Below, piece by piece: positions 25,356 to 34,732 of a DNA stretch of 64,000 bases. Where the stretch lies: assembly GCF_023149135.1 (NCBI RefSeq), contig NZ_JAIWJX010000002.1, positions 3,658,001-3,722,000 of the forward strand, in the 5' to 3' direction. How positions within the stretch are numbered: position 1 is the first letter of the stretch; every line of letters starts with the position of its first letter. The DNA is from Fictibacillus marinisediminis. Lineage in GTDB: Bacteria; Bacillota; Bacilli; Bacillales; Fictibacillaceae. The translations under genes and the position numbers were made by a program. The notes under the pieces were generated by a model. The model ran no database searches, was not told the origin of the DNA, and was given only the letters and a program-made list of their open reading frames with translations.

Positions 25356-27203
25356 TTACTTCTTCCTTTTTATTAGCTTTTTCAATTTCCCTGTAATCCG
25401 GTTGATCATTGTAAACGACATAAGGGATACGTTGTTATTACCCGTTTTATACAGATCAATGTATCGGTCAGCGATTCGGATAAGCTGAGGTTCAAAACGG
25501 TCAAACTGGGCGGCACTGATTCTTACATTATCATTGACCAGCCGGTAGTACAGATCATATGAGCCATGCTTCTCAAGAAAATACTTCCATGGAAGCTGGA
25601 ACTGTGAATCATCGAGCTTCTGAAAAAAGATCTTTTCCTTTGATCGCCTGTCCCTCATAAAGAAACCGATATTGGTATTCCACCCTTTCGCATCAAGGAG
25701 GATCCTTTGATCATCACAAGTGACTTGAGAGATTCGAAGATTAGAAATCAGCAGTGATAAGTTCCCCTTGCCCGTGAAATAAATCCTGTTATTGGCTTTC
25801 TGGTCTTCAATCGTGCTCTCCACCATCTTGCTGGAAACACGGAACATACTCTCGGTCCCATTGATATCAATAAACTCAACATAGACATCAAAGATACTTG
25901 ATTCGTTTCGCCGGTCCACTTCTCCAGCAGCAGAAAAGCTTCCATCGCCGTTTTCCTCCAGCGGCATCACAATACGATCCGTGACGTCTGTTCTTGATCT
26001 GAGTATAACAGTTGCTGTTTCAACGTCAAAGACGTTCGGAATTCTTAACCCGCTTACGGTTAAGTGATGATCCGAATACTGAATGCTTTTGATCTTGATA
26101 AAATTCGCCAGCAGCACCTTAATACGATAAAACTCATCGGGAATCCGTTCTGAGCCATCCCGAAAAAAAGGCAGTGCCCAAAAATAGTGATCGTTTTCCT
26201 CAACGATAGGGCCATTTGGTTCCTCAGAGAGATAAAACAGCAATTCCTCTGTCAGGTCGTTTAAGATCATGTAGATATAAAGATTTCTCAGGACACCCAA
26301 GTCGTTGTCATAAACATCTTTTATGCTGCTTAACACGGCTTTTACTTCACGCAGATATACTTCTCTGAATTCCTCATCTTCTGCGATCCCTTTGATCGGA
26401 AAGAATAACCTGTCGATGTTTCTTTTCAGAAAAGCGGTTCTTAGTTCTTCATCCTGCAGGCTGTCGAAGTAATTCAATTGATGGTGAAGAGAGCTCATGC
26501 GGTCCAGAAAATTTTTAATATCATTCTTCATCTGGGTAATGGATTTGTTATCTGTCTCTTCCTCACGTTTTCTCCACAAATACACCGTGTCTGTAATAAT
26601 ATTGATCTTCTTCGCCTTTGTGAAGGCTTTATGAACCATCGGCCGGTCGGCATAAAGCATCCCCGGAGGCATAAAGCATTCATTATCAATCATGAAGTCG
26701 CGCTTATAGATCTTGTTCCAATAGAAACCATCGTAAAAGATATCGGGAAACTCAAGCAAATGGTTCACTTCCCGGCTGCTCTTCCAAACATCCCGTTCCC
26801 TTTTATAGATGATCTCCTTTTGAATTCCGTTAACCAATATATTTGGTTTCCCGATCACGATATCGGAATCTGTTTCTTTCGCTTTTTTATATAGTTTTTC
26901 ATACGCATCCAATGGAACGATATCATCAGAATCCATGACCGTAACATACTCACCGGACGCTCGTTTCAATCCGTTGTTGCCCGCAACTGCACCGCCGCTG
27001 TTCTCTTGGTGAATGACCGTAATGTTATCGTACTTTTCCCGGTATTCTTCAAGGATCAGGTGGCTGTTGTCCGGGCTGCTGTCATTGACTAAAATGATCT
27101 CGATTCCTTTTAGCGTTTGATTGACCAGGGATTCCAGGCAATCTCTTAGAAATTCTTCCGTATTATAGACCAGTACGACGACACTCAATTTGTAATTATT
27201 CAT
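25356..27203 (-). CDS. Family 2 glycosyltransferase with long C-terminal extension
   Basis: A 615-residue protein. Residues 1-~220 are a GT-A family 2 domain (SVVVLVYNTEEFLRDCLESL, VNDSSPDNS, then MDSDD as the metal-binding DxD). The remaining ~390 residues are of unknown, partly beta-rich type, a layout seen in wall teichoic acid glycosyltransferases such as TarS. It is the last gene of the glycopolymer operon, starting two bases after the aminotransferase gene, whose end carries its AGGTG. It probably attaches the operon's amino sugar to a glycerol- or ribitol-phosphate type polymer; that is inference from neighbours. Confidence 0.82.
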   Translation of the reverse strand: MNNYKLSVVVLVYNTEEFLRDCLESLVNQTLKGIEIILVNDSSPDNSHLILEEYREKYDNITVIHQENSGGAVAGNNGLKRASGEYVTVMDSDDIVPLDAYEKLYKKAKETDSDIVIGKPNILVNGIQKEIIYKRERDVWKSSREVNHLLEFPDIFYDGFYWNKIYKRDFMIDNECFMPPGMLYADRPMVHKAFTKAKKINIITDTVYLWRKREEETDNKSITQMKNDIKNFLDRMSSLHHQLNYFDSLQDEELRTAFLKRNIDRLFFPIKGIAEDEEFREVYLREVKAVLSSIKDVYDNDLGVLRNLYIYMILNDLTEELLFYLSEEPNGPIVEENDHYFWALPFFRDGSERIPDEFYRIKVLLANFIKIKSIQYSDHHLTVSGLRIPNVFDVETATVILRSRTDVTDRIVMPLEENGDGSFSAAGEVDRRNESSIFDVYVEFIDINGTESMFRVSSKMVESTIEDQKANNRIYFTGKGNLSLLISNLRISQVTCDDQRILLDAKGWNTNIGFFMRDRRSKEKIFFQKLDDSQFQLPWKYFLEKHGSYDLYYRLVNDNVRISAAQFDRFEPQLIRIADRYIDLYKTGNNNVSLMSFTMINRITGKLKKLIKRKK

Positions 27204-27205
27204 GT

Positions 27206-28324
27206 TTATTCACCTAACTCGAATCTGATTATGCTGCAAATTTGCTGTACAATCTCCGTTTCCAGTTCCGTGTACATCGGCAAACATAAAATACGTTCGC
27301 TGACGAAAGTGGCCTTGGGCATGTCTTCCTGATACTCCGCATAACAGCTGAAATCTGTACACAACGGGTAAAAATACTTCCTCGTAAATACGTTGTAGTT
27401 CTTTAACGACTCATGCAGCTGATCTCTTGTCTCCTGATCGTGCAGCAGAATAGGAAAGTACGAATAATTATGCTTCACATTCTCCATGGAATTCGGCAGA
27501 TGCCTGATCGCTTCAACCGAATTCAAATGTTCGATATACGTCTCGTGAACGAGCTTTCTTTTACTGATATCTTCATCAATCGTCTGCAGATTGCTCAAGC
27601 CCATGGCCGCCTGGAACTCATTCATTTTGGCATTGGTACCAACATAGTCGACAGAGTCTTGGGAGGTGATCCCGAAATTTTTCAGGGCCTTCAGCTTCTG
27701 CTTCAATCCTTCATCCTGGAACGAGAGCAAGCCTCCTTCGATCGAATGAAACACTTTGGTTGAATGAAAACTGAACATCGAAACATCTCCAAAGTCGGCG
27801 ATGCTTCTGCCGTTTATTTCTACACCAAACGTATGCGCAGCATCATAGATCACCGCCAGGTTATGCTTTTTGGCCAATTCTTCGATCTTTTCCAGGTTGC
27901 ACGGAAGCCCAAAGACATGGACAGCCAGAATGGCACACGTCTGGCTTGTGATATGCTTTTCGAGCTGATCCGTATCGATCGTGAAGCTGTCCATCTCGAT
28001 ATCACAAAAAACAGGCGTCAATCCGCTATTTACGATGGCATGCGTCGTCGATGCAAAAGTAAACGGAGTCGTTATGACTTCCCCTTTTAAATCCAGGGCC
28101 TTGATTGCTGTTTCCAGCGCAAGATGGCCATTCGTAAACAGTTCCAAGTTGGAAACATTCAAGTAGTCTTTAAGATTTTCTTTAAATTGTTCATGAAGCG
28201 GTCCGTCATTGGTCAGCCACTGGTTCTCCCAGATTCCTTCTATATATTCCTTGTAGAGCTCGAAGTCTGGAAGCTTTGGCTTCGTAACATGAATGGGTCG
28301 GTCAATTTTCAATTCAGTAAGCAT
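27206..28324 (-). CDS. DegT/DnrJ/EryC1-type sugar aminotransferase
   Basis: A 372-residue PLP enzyme of the family that aminates nucleotide-linked keto sugars. Seen are NGHLALETAI, the PLP-contacting YDAAHTFG and the Schiff-base Lys in FHSTKVFHSIEGG. With RmlA and RmlB encoded in the same operon and no RmlC/RmlD, the likely substrate is dTDP-4-keto-6-deoxyglucose or its 3-keto isomer, giving a dTDP-amino-dideoxy sugar. The start at 28324 has GGAGA seven bases upstream, inside the end of the preceding gene; only one base separates the two genes. Confidence 0.88.
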   Translation of the reverse strand: MLTELKIDRPIHVTKPKLPDFELYKEYIEGIWENQWLTNDGPLHEQFKENLKDYLNVSNLELFTNGHLALETAIKALDLKGEVITTPFTFASTTHAIVNSGLTPVFCDIEMDSFTIDTDQLEKHITSQTCAILAVHVFGLPCNLEKIEELAKKHNLAVIYDAAHTFGVEINGRSIADFGDVSMFSFHSTKVFHSIEGGLLSFQDEGLKQKLKALKNFGITSQDSVDYVGTNAKMNEFQAAMGLSNLQTIDEDISKRKLVHETYIEHLNSVEAIRHLPNSMENVKHNYSYFPILLHDQETRDQLHESLKNYNVFTRKYFYPLCTDFSCYAEYQEDMPKATFVSERILCLPMYTELETEIVQQICSIIRFELGE

Positions 28325-28325
28325 C

Positions 28326-29612
28326 TTAATTTCTCCAATCGATGAGACATTCAATGGCATCCAGGTCGAAAACAGGCATACCCGTCATCTCTTTCATCAT
28401 CTTCCGCTCGCTGTACGAGTCATCAATAAAAATAGATGGCTTATCATTCTTGATGTATTTATGTTTGTCATCCTCTTTTGTAATATGGACGATTTCACTG
28501 AATATGCTGTGATCTACTTTTAAATGAGTCAGGGTTTCCCTAATGTCCCTTGCATGCTTGGTGATGAGGACGAGTTCAATGTCCTTGTTAATGCACTGGT
28601 AGATGTACATCATGACCATCGGATTAATTTTCTCATCCTTCGTGATGGCATCATCAAAATCAATAAATACCCGTTTATACTCAAAATCCAGTGTGAAACG
28701 GTTGATCAGGGCACGGTCGACTTCAATTTTAAAATTGTTCTCAATCACATCCAGCTTGTACTCCTGACGGTCGAACAGGCTTAACAATGGAAAGTTGATT
28801 CCTTTGTTTCGGTATAAACTCATCGTGCCGGCGATTCTTGGCGAGATTTCCAAAAGTTTAAATTCTCCGTTTTTGTCTTCTTTCACCTGAAAGAACCATA
28901 CACCGCGGAAGTTCAGCTTCTTGTTGATCTCTTCTGCCATCTTCCGGATGACAGCAGTCGGTTCCAGTGAAGCCGAGTTCACACTGATCCCGCTTTTGAT
29001 CCTCTTTCTTTCGCGCATTCCGACGAACCGGAGTTCACGGTTAAAATCGGAGAAGCAGTCAATCGTATACTCCTTGCCCGGCAGATACTCAAGCGTAAGC
29101 AGATCTGTGTTTTTCTCTATATGGTACTCCAGTTCGCTGCGGTTTTTAGCAAGCGCAACGCCTTTTGAGCCTTGTCCAACATCCGGCTTCAAAAAGACCG
29201 GGTATTCTGGAATGTCGCCGACCGAACTATACATTCCAGGGACAAACGCAGAATCTGCAAAATACTCGTATGTTTTCTTTTTCGAACGACAGATTTCACA
29301 TGTTTCTTTTGGAGAGGTAATCACTTCCGCCCCCAGTACATCCTGATGCTGAGCGAGCTTCAGGACCGCACTGTCATGGGCAGGAAAGATATAATCGATA
29401 TTAAATTTCTTCACTACTTCATTGATGTGATCGATGAAATCTGGTGCATCAATGTTTGGAATTCCATCAATATAATTCTGATAAACATATTTCCCGTGAT
29501 CAGAAACGCTCGAACCTCCGAATAGCTTATACCCCTTTACAAACTTCAGGGCATTGTTGATCTCTAGACCGATTTCTGATCCACAAGGGAAAACTAAGAC
29601 ATTCTTTTTCAA
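28326..29612 (-). CDS. ATP-grasp enzyme fused to a HAD-like domain
   Basis: A 428-residue protein. Residues 1-~330 form a CarB-like ATP-grasp module (VFPCGSEIG opening; PVFLKPDVGQGSKGV as the ATP-binding lysine loop; LLEISPRIAGT near the metal site). Residues ~335-428 look like a small HAD-type domain (FIDFDDAIT and SIFIDDS). ATP-grasp enzymes join a carboxylate to an amine or thiol. Next to a sugar aminotransferase, amino-acylation of the new amine is an attractive but unproven role. The start is TTG at 29612, with AGAGGTG nine bases upstream. A longer frame would begin inside the neighbouring dispersed repeat and is rejected. Confidence 0.78.
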   Translation of the reverse strand: MKKNVLVFPCGSEIGLEINNALKFVKGYKLFGGSSVSDHGKYVYQNYIDGIPNIDAPDFIDHINEVVKKFNIDYIFPAHDSAVLKLAQHQDVLGAEVITSPKETCEICRSKKKTYEYFADSAFVPGMYSSVGDIPEYPVFLKPDVGQGSKGVALAKNRSELEYHIEKNTDLLTLEYLPGKEYTIDCFSDFNRELRFVGMRERKRIKSGISVNSASLEPTAVIRKMAEEINKKLNFRGVWFFQVKEDKNGEFKLLEISPRIAGTMSLYRNKGINFPLLSLFDRQEYKLDVIENNFKIEVDRALINRFTLDFEYKRVFIDFDDAITKDEKINPMVMMYIYQCINKDIELVLITKHARDIRETLTHLKVDHSIFSEIVHITKEDDKHKYIKNDKPSIFIDDSYSERKMMKEMTGMPVFDLDAIECLIDWRN

Positions 29613-29667
29613 AACCGCCGACACCTCTTTTACGTCCGTTTTCTTAACCTTTGCTGCTCTTGAAAGT

Positions 29668-29800
29668 GGTTGATTTCCGTTCCAGGCTGCTCGCTTTCCG
29701 CGGGGCGTGCGCTGAGCCACTCGGCGTAAACGCCTTCGTGTCTCATCTGTCACGCTACTCCCGCAGGAGTCTCGCACCTTGCACTCCAATCAACTTGTCA
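29668..29800. repeat. Second dispersed repeat family, copy 2
   Basis: Same blocks as the copy at 20323 (GATTTCCGTTCCAGGCTGCT ... CGCGGGGCGTGCGCTGA ... CCCGCAGGAGTCTCGCA ... CAATCAACTTGTCA). It interrupts the glycopolymer operon between the TagF-like and ATP-grasp genes. Confidence 0.88.
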
Positions 29801-29831
29801 AGGAAGATTCTGGAAAAATGTTCCCGTTCAC

Positions 29832-31838
29832 TTACTTGAAAACGAGTTCTGCAATTGTTTTAGCCGCATTCCCGTCTTCAAGGGAACAGTATTCGTTATA
29901 GAAATCCTCATATTTCTGTCCATATTGCCTTTTCAAGGAATTAATGTTTTGAATCGCCTGAATGAGCTCCGGCCCCGTACGGATGACCGGCCCCGGCAGA
30001 TCCTTAGCCATATCCAGATAGAATCCTCGGATATTGTCTTTGTACATTTCATAGTCATACGCAAAGAACAGGATCGGTTTCTTTGAATTGGCATAATCAA
30101 AGAACACGGAAGAATAGTCCGTAATCAGCAGATCTGACAATGTATACAGTTCCTGGATATCATCATATTTGGAGAGATCATAAACAAAATTCTTATACTT
30201 CGCGTCAATCTCCAGCATATCTGATACAAGATGATGCATGCGCAAGACCAAAACATACTCATCACCGAGCTTGTTATACAAATCATCGAGGTTAAACGGC
30301 AGCGTAAACGTATGGTTCCATGAATTGGCCATCTCATTGTCCCGCCATGTTGGCGCATAGAGAATGACCTTTTTAGAAGCTGGAATATTGAGTTTGGTTT
30401 TAAGCGACTGTGCTTTGGATGGAGTTTCCTCCTGATAAAAAATATCGTTTGCCGGATACCCTGCCTCCAGTACTTTCTTATCGAACTTAAACGCCCGTTT
30501 AAAAATATCGCTGGAATACTTGTTGGCTGCAACGAGATAATCCCAGTTTCGAGACTCGATATAGAAGTTTTCACGAGCGAGTGTTTCCGGTCCTTCGATC
30601 TCAATGTCAAAGCCCAATTTCTTCAGCGGTGTACCGTGCCACGTCTGCAAATAAACGTTGCCTTCGCGCTTCCGGTGGATCGGCAGGATGATGTTGCTGA
30701 CCCAGTATTTCGCGCGCGCCAAATACTTATAATAATCCTCAGACTCCCGGTTCACGATAATCGGATTACCCGGTATGCATTCTGGATTTGAACCTGAATA
30801 GGACCAGACGAAGATAAAGTCTTTAAATCTATTGTTTTGAATCATCTCTTCATAAATATATTTTGGATTTCCGGAATAGTTTTTCCCTAGGAAGCTCTCA
30901 AAGAACACCATCCTGCTGTTGAGTTTTTCTCTTTCGCTGACTTCATTAAAAATGCTCTTTCCTTTGGCGATCTGATAGGTTCTCGCAAACTGGCTCTTGT
31001 CGGTATACCAGAGGGCCAGGCTGTTTTTCCCCATCGTAGCGTAAAGGACCGCCACATGCTGATCATTCAGCTGTGCCGTTTCAAGGTACCTGTACTCTTC
31101 CCGCTCGTAGCTTCTGAAGCCCTGCGTGTTCATGATTTCACGGTGGATCAGGTTATTTTTATCATCTCTCAGCTGGAAAAAGACATCCCATCGCGAGTTC
31201 ATCGCAAGGGCGCTTCTCAGCTTTTCAATAAACACCATGCCATTGAATGTGTACAAGTTGTCACTGCCTGGTTTTTTGAGTTCAAACTTATATCCGAAGC
31301 CTTGCCGTGTATCCCTTCTTACCAGCACCATTTCAACCGAAGCTGGCTTCATATCTTCCAAAGGTTCAACTTCCCCTGAAAGATAAAAATTGCTTCCCAT
31401 CGGCTTGATTTCAAGGAGTGTGCATCGGAACGACGTTCTTTCCGTCATCAATGAAACATTATTTCTGATCGTCTTGTAAAAACGGAACTTCTTCTTTCGT
31501 TCTTCATCGATATGTTCAAACAATGGAACGTCATGGTTGTGCGCAATCCTTGTCTGCAGCGTACGGTTGAACAGATAGCTCTTGAGGTAAAAATCAATCT
31601 TGCCGGTGTCGGACATTTCATGCAGCTCTGTCAGATCGATGGATGTCCTGTTCTGCTCGATTCTGCTCTGAAGCCTTCTGCCCGTTGCTTTATCCTTTAA
31701 CACCAAATATTTTTTTCCCGAGAGCTGGCTTAACTGATCAAACGTAACATTCAGCTTGCTGTTGTCTTCTATTTCAATATGCCTGATTCGATGGCCAAGC
31801 ATTAACTTTTTAATGGCCTTTTTCACAAAGACTTTCAA
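29832..31838 (-). CDS. CDP-glycerol glycerophosphotransferase, TagF-like
   Basis: A 668-residue teichoic-acid type polymerase. The C-terminal GT-B half (~285-668) has TWHGTPLKKLGFD, ILYAPTWRDNE and LLITDYSSVFFDYA, the hallmark stretches of TagF/TagB enzymes. The first ~280 residues are a beta-rich accessory region. It should transfer glycerol phosphate from CDP-glycerol onto a growing polymer at the inner membrane face. TTG start with GGGGAGGAAG upstream. It lies 90 bases after rmlB; a repeat of about 130 bases separates it from the next gene. Confidence 0.88.
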   Translation of the reverse strand: MKVFVKKAIKKLMLGHRIRHIEIEDNSKLNVTFDQLSQLSGKKYLVLKDKATGRRLQSRIEQNRTSIDLTELHEMSDTGKIDFYLKSYLFNRTLQTRIAHNHDVPLFEHIDEERKKKFRFYKTIRNNVSLMTERTSFRCTLLEIKPMGSNFYLSGEVEPLEDMKPASVEMVLVRRDTRQGFGYKFELKKPGSDNLYTFNGMVFIEKLRSALAMNSRWDVFFQLRDDKNNLIHREIMNTQGFRSYEREEYRYLETAQLNDQHVAVLYATMGKNSLALWYTDKSQFARTYQIAKGKSIFNEVSEREKLNSRMVFFESFLGKNYSGNPKYIYEEMIQNNRFKDFIFVWSYSGSNPECIPGNPIIVNRESEDYYKYLARAKYWVSNIILPIHRKREGNVYLQTWHGTPLKKLGFDIEIEGPETLARENFYIESRNWDYLVAANKYSSDIFKRAFKFDKKVLEAGYPANDIFYQEETPSKAQSLKTKLNIPASKKVILYAPTWRDNEMANSWNHTFTLPFNLDDLYNKLGDEYVLVLRMHHLVSDMLEIDAKYKNFVYDLSKYDDIQELYTLSDLLITDYSSVFFDYANSKKPILFFAYDYEMYKDNIRGFYLDMAKDLPGPVIRTGPELIQAIQNINSLKRQYGQKYEDFYNEYCSLEDGNAAKTIAELVFK

Positions 31839-31928
31839 TCATTCTTCCTCCCCTATACCGTTTCAGAGTTAAGATGGCGATACGTTAGAAGGAGCTACCC
31901 TGTAAGACAGAATACCCCCTTCACCTTT

Positions 31929-32981
31929 TTATTCCTGCACGTTTACATAGGTTTGCTGCTGATAGCTGCCGTCCTCTATGTTCTTGATCCAGTCTTGACT
32001 TGTTAAGTACCATTCAATGGTTTTAACAATACCGTCCTCAAAGTTCGTATCCGGTACCCAGCCAAGTTCCCTTTTGATTTTTTCAGGATTGATGCCGTAC
32101 CTGCGATCGTGCCCTTTGCGGTCGGTCACATACGTGATCAGCTTTTCCGAGATATTCGCATCCACATGGGTTTGAAGATAGTGAATAATGGTCTTCATGA
32201 TGTCAATGTTGGTGCGTTCATTGTGTCCCCCGACATTGTACACCTCACCCGGATTTCCTTTGTTAATCACCATATCAATCGCTTTGCAATGATCCTCTAC
32301 ATAAAGCCAATCCCTGATGTTCAGTCCATCGCCATACAGAGGAAGGTCCTTTCCTTTAAGGCAGTTATTGATGATTAGCGGTATAAGTTTCTCCGGGAAT
32401 TGATACGGCCCGTAGTTATTGGAACACCTTGTGATATTGACAGGCAATTTGTACGTATCGAAATAAGCTTTGACCATCAGATCAGAAGATGCCTTGCTGG
32501 ATGAATACGGGCTATGCGGGTCGATCGGTGTACTCTCTTCAAAGAATCCGGTATCCCCTAAAGAACCGTACACCTCATCGGTGGAAACATGAAGAAACTT
32601 CCTTCCTTCTTTATAGAGATCATCACCGACAGACCAGCTCTTCTTTGCAAGATTTAATAGATTCAAAGTACCCAGTACGTTCGTTTTCACAAAGATTTCG
32701 GGATCTTCAATGCTTCGGTCTACATGGGACTCAGCCGCAAAGTTTACGACATAATCGATATCATACTTGTTAAAAACGTCCTCCAGACTCTTATCGCATA
32801 TGTCAGCCTGTACAAAATGGTAGTCAGGATTTCCCTCAAACTCTTTTACATTTTCTAAATTCCCGGCATACGTGAGTTTATCTACATTGATGATCTTAAT
32901 GCTGTCATACCTGTTCAGCATATAATGGATAAAGTTAGCGCCAATAAACCCGGCACCGCCGGTAACTAAATACGTTTTCAT
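31929..32981 (-). CDS. rmlB: dTDP-glucose 4,6-dehydratase
   Basis: A 350-residue extended SDR. GGAGFIGANF is the NAD loop, HVSTDEVYG supplies the acid/base Asp-Glu, and the YxxxK motif is YSSSK. The match to RmlB/RfbB is full length. It turns dTDP-glucose into dTDP-4-keto-6-deoxyglucose. The ATG at 32981 gives the usual N-terminus MKTYLVTGG; a TTG four codons earlier overlaps the ribosome binding site. It follows rmlA by 16 bases. Confidence 0.95.
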   Translation of the reverse strand: MKTYLVTGGAGFIGANFIHYMLNRYDSIKIINVDKLTYAGNLENVKEFEGNPDYHFVQADICDKSLEDVFNKYDIDYVVNFAAESHVDRSIEDPEIFVKTNVLGTLNLLNLAKKSWSVGDDLYKEGRKFLHVSTDEVYGSLGDTGFFEESTPIDPHSPYSSSKASSDLMVKAYFDTYKLPVNITRCSNNYGPYQFPEKLIPLIINNCLKGKDLPLYGDGLNIRDWLYVEDHCKAIDMVINKGNPGEVYNVGGHNERTNIDIMKTIIHYLQTHVDANISEKLITYVTDRKGHDRRYGINPEKIKRELGWVPDTNFEDGIVKTIEWYLTSQDWIKNIEDGSYQQQTYVNVQE

Positions 32982-32997
32982 CTGTTCACACAACCCC

Positions 32998-33888
32998 TTA
33001 CTGTATTTCCGACAAGTGTCTGCTTCGATCGGTAAGACGAATTAAATATTTTCCGTAATCGGTCTTTTTCAAAGGCTCTGCCAGGGCAAGAAGCTGTGCT
33101 TCATTGATGTAGCCCATTCGGTAAGAGATCTCTTCAATACACGCGATATAGAGCCCCTGCCGGTTCTGTACAGCTTCTACAAAATTGCTCGCCTTCAGCA
33201 AGCTGCTGTGTGTGCCTGTATCCAGCCATGCCATACCCCGGCCAAGCACCTGTACTTTTAATCGGCCCTGTTTAAGATACTCCTCATTAATCGAAGTGAT
33301 CTCCAATTCACCGCGGTGGGAGGGTTCAACCTTTTTTGCAATATTCACTACATCATTGTCATAGAAATACAGCCCCGGTACGGCATAATTCGACCGGGGA
33401 TTAATTGGCTTTTCTTCTAATGCTACCGCATTGCCATTGCTGTCAAATTCAACTACACCATAGTCTTCTGGATTCATAACATAATAGCCGAAAACAACCG
33501 CTCCATCATCGACCGATACAGCTCGTGACAGCGTCTCAGAGAACCCCTGCCCGTAAAAGATGTTATCTCCCAGGACTAACGCAACCTTATCTGAACCGAT
33601 AAAATCTTCTCCTATGATGAATGCCTCAGCAAGCCCCCTCGGTTCTTCCTGGACTGCATAGGAAAGGGTTAGACCCAAGCTGCTTCCATCCGAAAGCAGC
33701 TCCTTGAACTGCCGTATGTCCTGAGGAGTGGAAATGATCAGGATCTCTTTGATCCCCGCCAGCATCAAAACCGACAGCGGATAGTAGATCATAGGTTTAT
33801 CATATATTGGAACAAGCTGCTTCGATATCGATTTTGTAATCGGATACAATCTTGTGCCCGAACCTCCGGCTAATATAATACCTTTCAA
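32998..33888 (-). CDS. rmlA: Glucose-1-phosphate thymidylyltransferase
   Basis: A 296-residue nucleotidyltransferase starting [16 protein letters not shown], with [24 protein letters not shown] and AWLDTGTH all as in RmlA. It makes dTDP-glucose, the first step of the operon's sugar pathway. The start is TTG at 33888, with AGAGGTGG five bases upstream. It is the first gene of the six-gene leftward operon. Confidence 0.95.
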   Translation of the reverse strand: MKGIILAGGSGTRLYPITKSISKQLVPIYDKPMIYYPLSVLMLAGIKEILIISTPQDIRQFKELLSDGSSLGLTLSYAVQEEPRGLAEAFIIGEDFIGSDKVALVLGDNIFYGQGFSETLSRAVSVDDGAVVFGYYVMNPEDYGVVEFDSNGNAVALEEKPINPRSNYAVPGLYFYDNDVVNIAKKVEPSHRGELEITSINEEYLKQGRLKVQVLGRGMAWLDTGTHSSLLKASNFVEAVQNRQGLYIACIEEISYRMGYINEAQLLALAEPLKKTDYGKYLIRLTDRSRHLSEIQ

Positions 33889-34270
33889 TACTGCCACCTC
33901 TTTACGAATTTGAATTTTCAAACAAGAATAGAACCGAGCCCTACGTTATTGACAGATATCGCTAAATCATTCGATATATTTACTAAAATTTCGAGGTTTT
34001 TCCTTGAAAAATAATACCATATTTTCTACCTTTTATATAGAAATAGCATTTTAATGGTAACTTTGTACTAGTTTTAATGCGAATTTGAAGTGGTTTGACC
34101 TAATCATTCTTATCGTTGGTAATATTGTATTTTCCTAATTAGTTATTTATATAGAATAGTATTTTTTTGTATTTCGGATCACTTAACAGGTATAAATGCT
34201 TATGATATTTCAATTAATTAACTAAAATTAAGTATTTCCCATGTAAAATACTTCATACTTTTTAATATAG
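33889..34270. other. AT-rich intergenic region between divergent transcripts
   Basis: About 380 bases without a gene. It must hold the promoter of the glycopolymer operon, but I cannot pick one with confidence. Confidence 0.5.
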
Positions 34271-34279
34271 TGGTATAAT
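34271..34279 (+). promoter_or_regulatory. Extended -10 promoter
   Basis: TGGTATAAT is a perfect extended -10 about 42 bases before the start of the next gene. No good -35 is visible, as is usual for this promoter type. Confidence 0.6.
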
Positions 34280-34320
34280 CAATTAGTATTTTATACACAG
34301 GTCAAAAGGGGGATGCTTTA

Positions 34321-34656
34321 ATGCATGCAAGATTAAAGAATGAAGCAGGGGTAGTAAAAGAAGTAAAAATTGGTTTTAGCTGGACAACTTTCTTTTTCGG
34401 ATTCTTTCCAGCTCTTTTCAGAGGAGATTTGAAATGGGCAGCCATCATGTTCATTACTGGAGCATTAGCTGCAGTATTTACCTTTGGGTTTGGAGCTTGG
34501 ATTCCAGGAATCATCTTTTCTTTCGTTTATAACAAAATCAATATAAAAGATCTGCTGGAAAAAGGCTACCGTCCATCAGATGAGCAAACACAGTCTGAAC
34601 TGCAAGCTCGAGGAATTATTACTTCTGCTCCAGCCGGGCAGAAAGTTGGAGCGTAA
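34321..34656 (+). CDS. Small membrane protein, DUF2628/HrgC-like
   Basis: A 111-residue protein with two to three hydrophobic segments (TTFFFGFFPALFRGDLKWA, then MFITGALAAVFTFGFGAW) and a C-terminal NKINIKDLLEKGYRPSDE tail. The 'F-PALFRGD' and 'LLEKGY.P' patterns occur in the DUF2628 family of unknown function. An extended -10 promoter and a terminator make it a single transcription unit. Confidence 0.7.
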   Translation: MHARLKNEAGVVKEVKIGFSWTTFFFGFFPALFRGDLKWAAIMFITGALAAVFTFGFGAWIPGIIFSFVYNKINIKDLLEKGYRPSDEQTQSELQARGIITSAPAGQKVGA

Positions 34657-34663
34657 TAGCAAC

Positions 34664-34692
34664 AGCTAATCACTTTTGTGTGGTTAGCTTTT
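34664..34692 (+). terminator. Terminator
   Basis: AGCTAATCA pairs with TGGTTAGCT and is followed by a T-rich run. Confidence 0.75.
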
Positions 34693-34732
34693 CTTGTGGT
34701 ATTAAAATTGAAGTTAAAAAGGGAGATCAAAA

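Noticed and set aside
28293..29525. Several plus-strand reading frames across the glycopolymer operon
   Set aside because: They are shadows of the aminotransferase and ATP-grasp genes; none has a ribosome binding site or a recognisable product.
29613..29789. A longer N-terminus for the ATP-grasp protein
   Set aside because: The extra ~59 residues are translated from the dispersed repeat (Arg-rich, no family match). The TTG at 29612 has a ribosome binding site and gives the family N-terminus.
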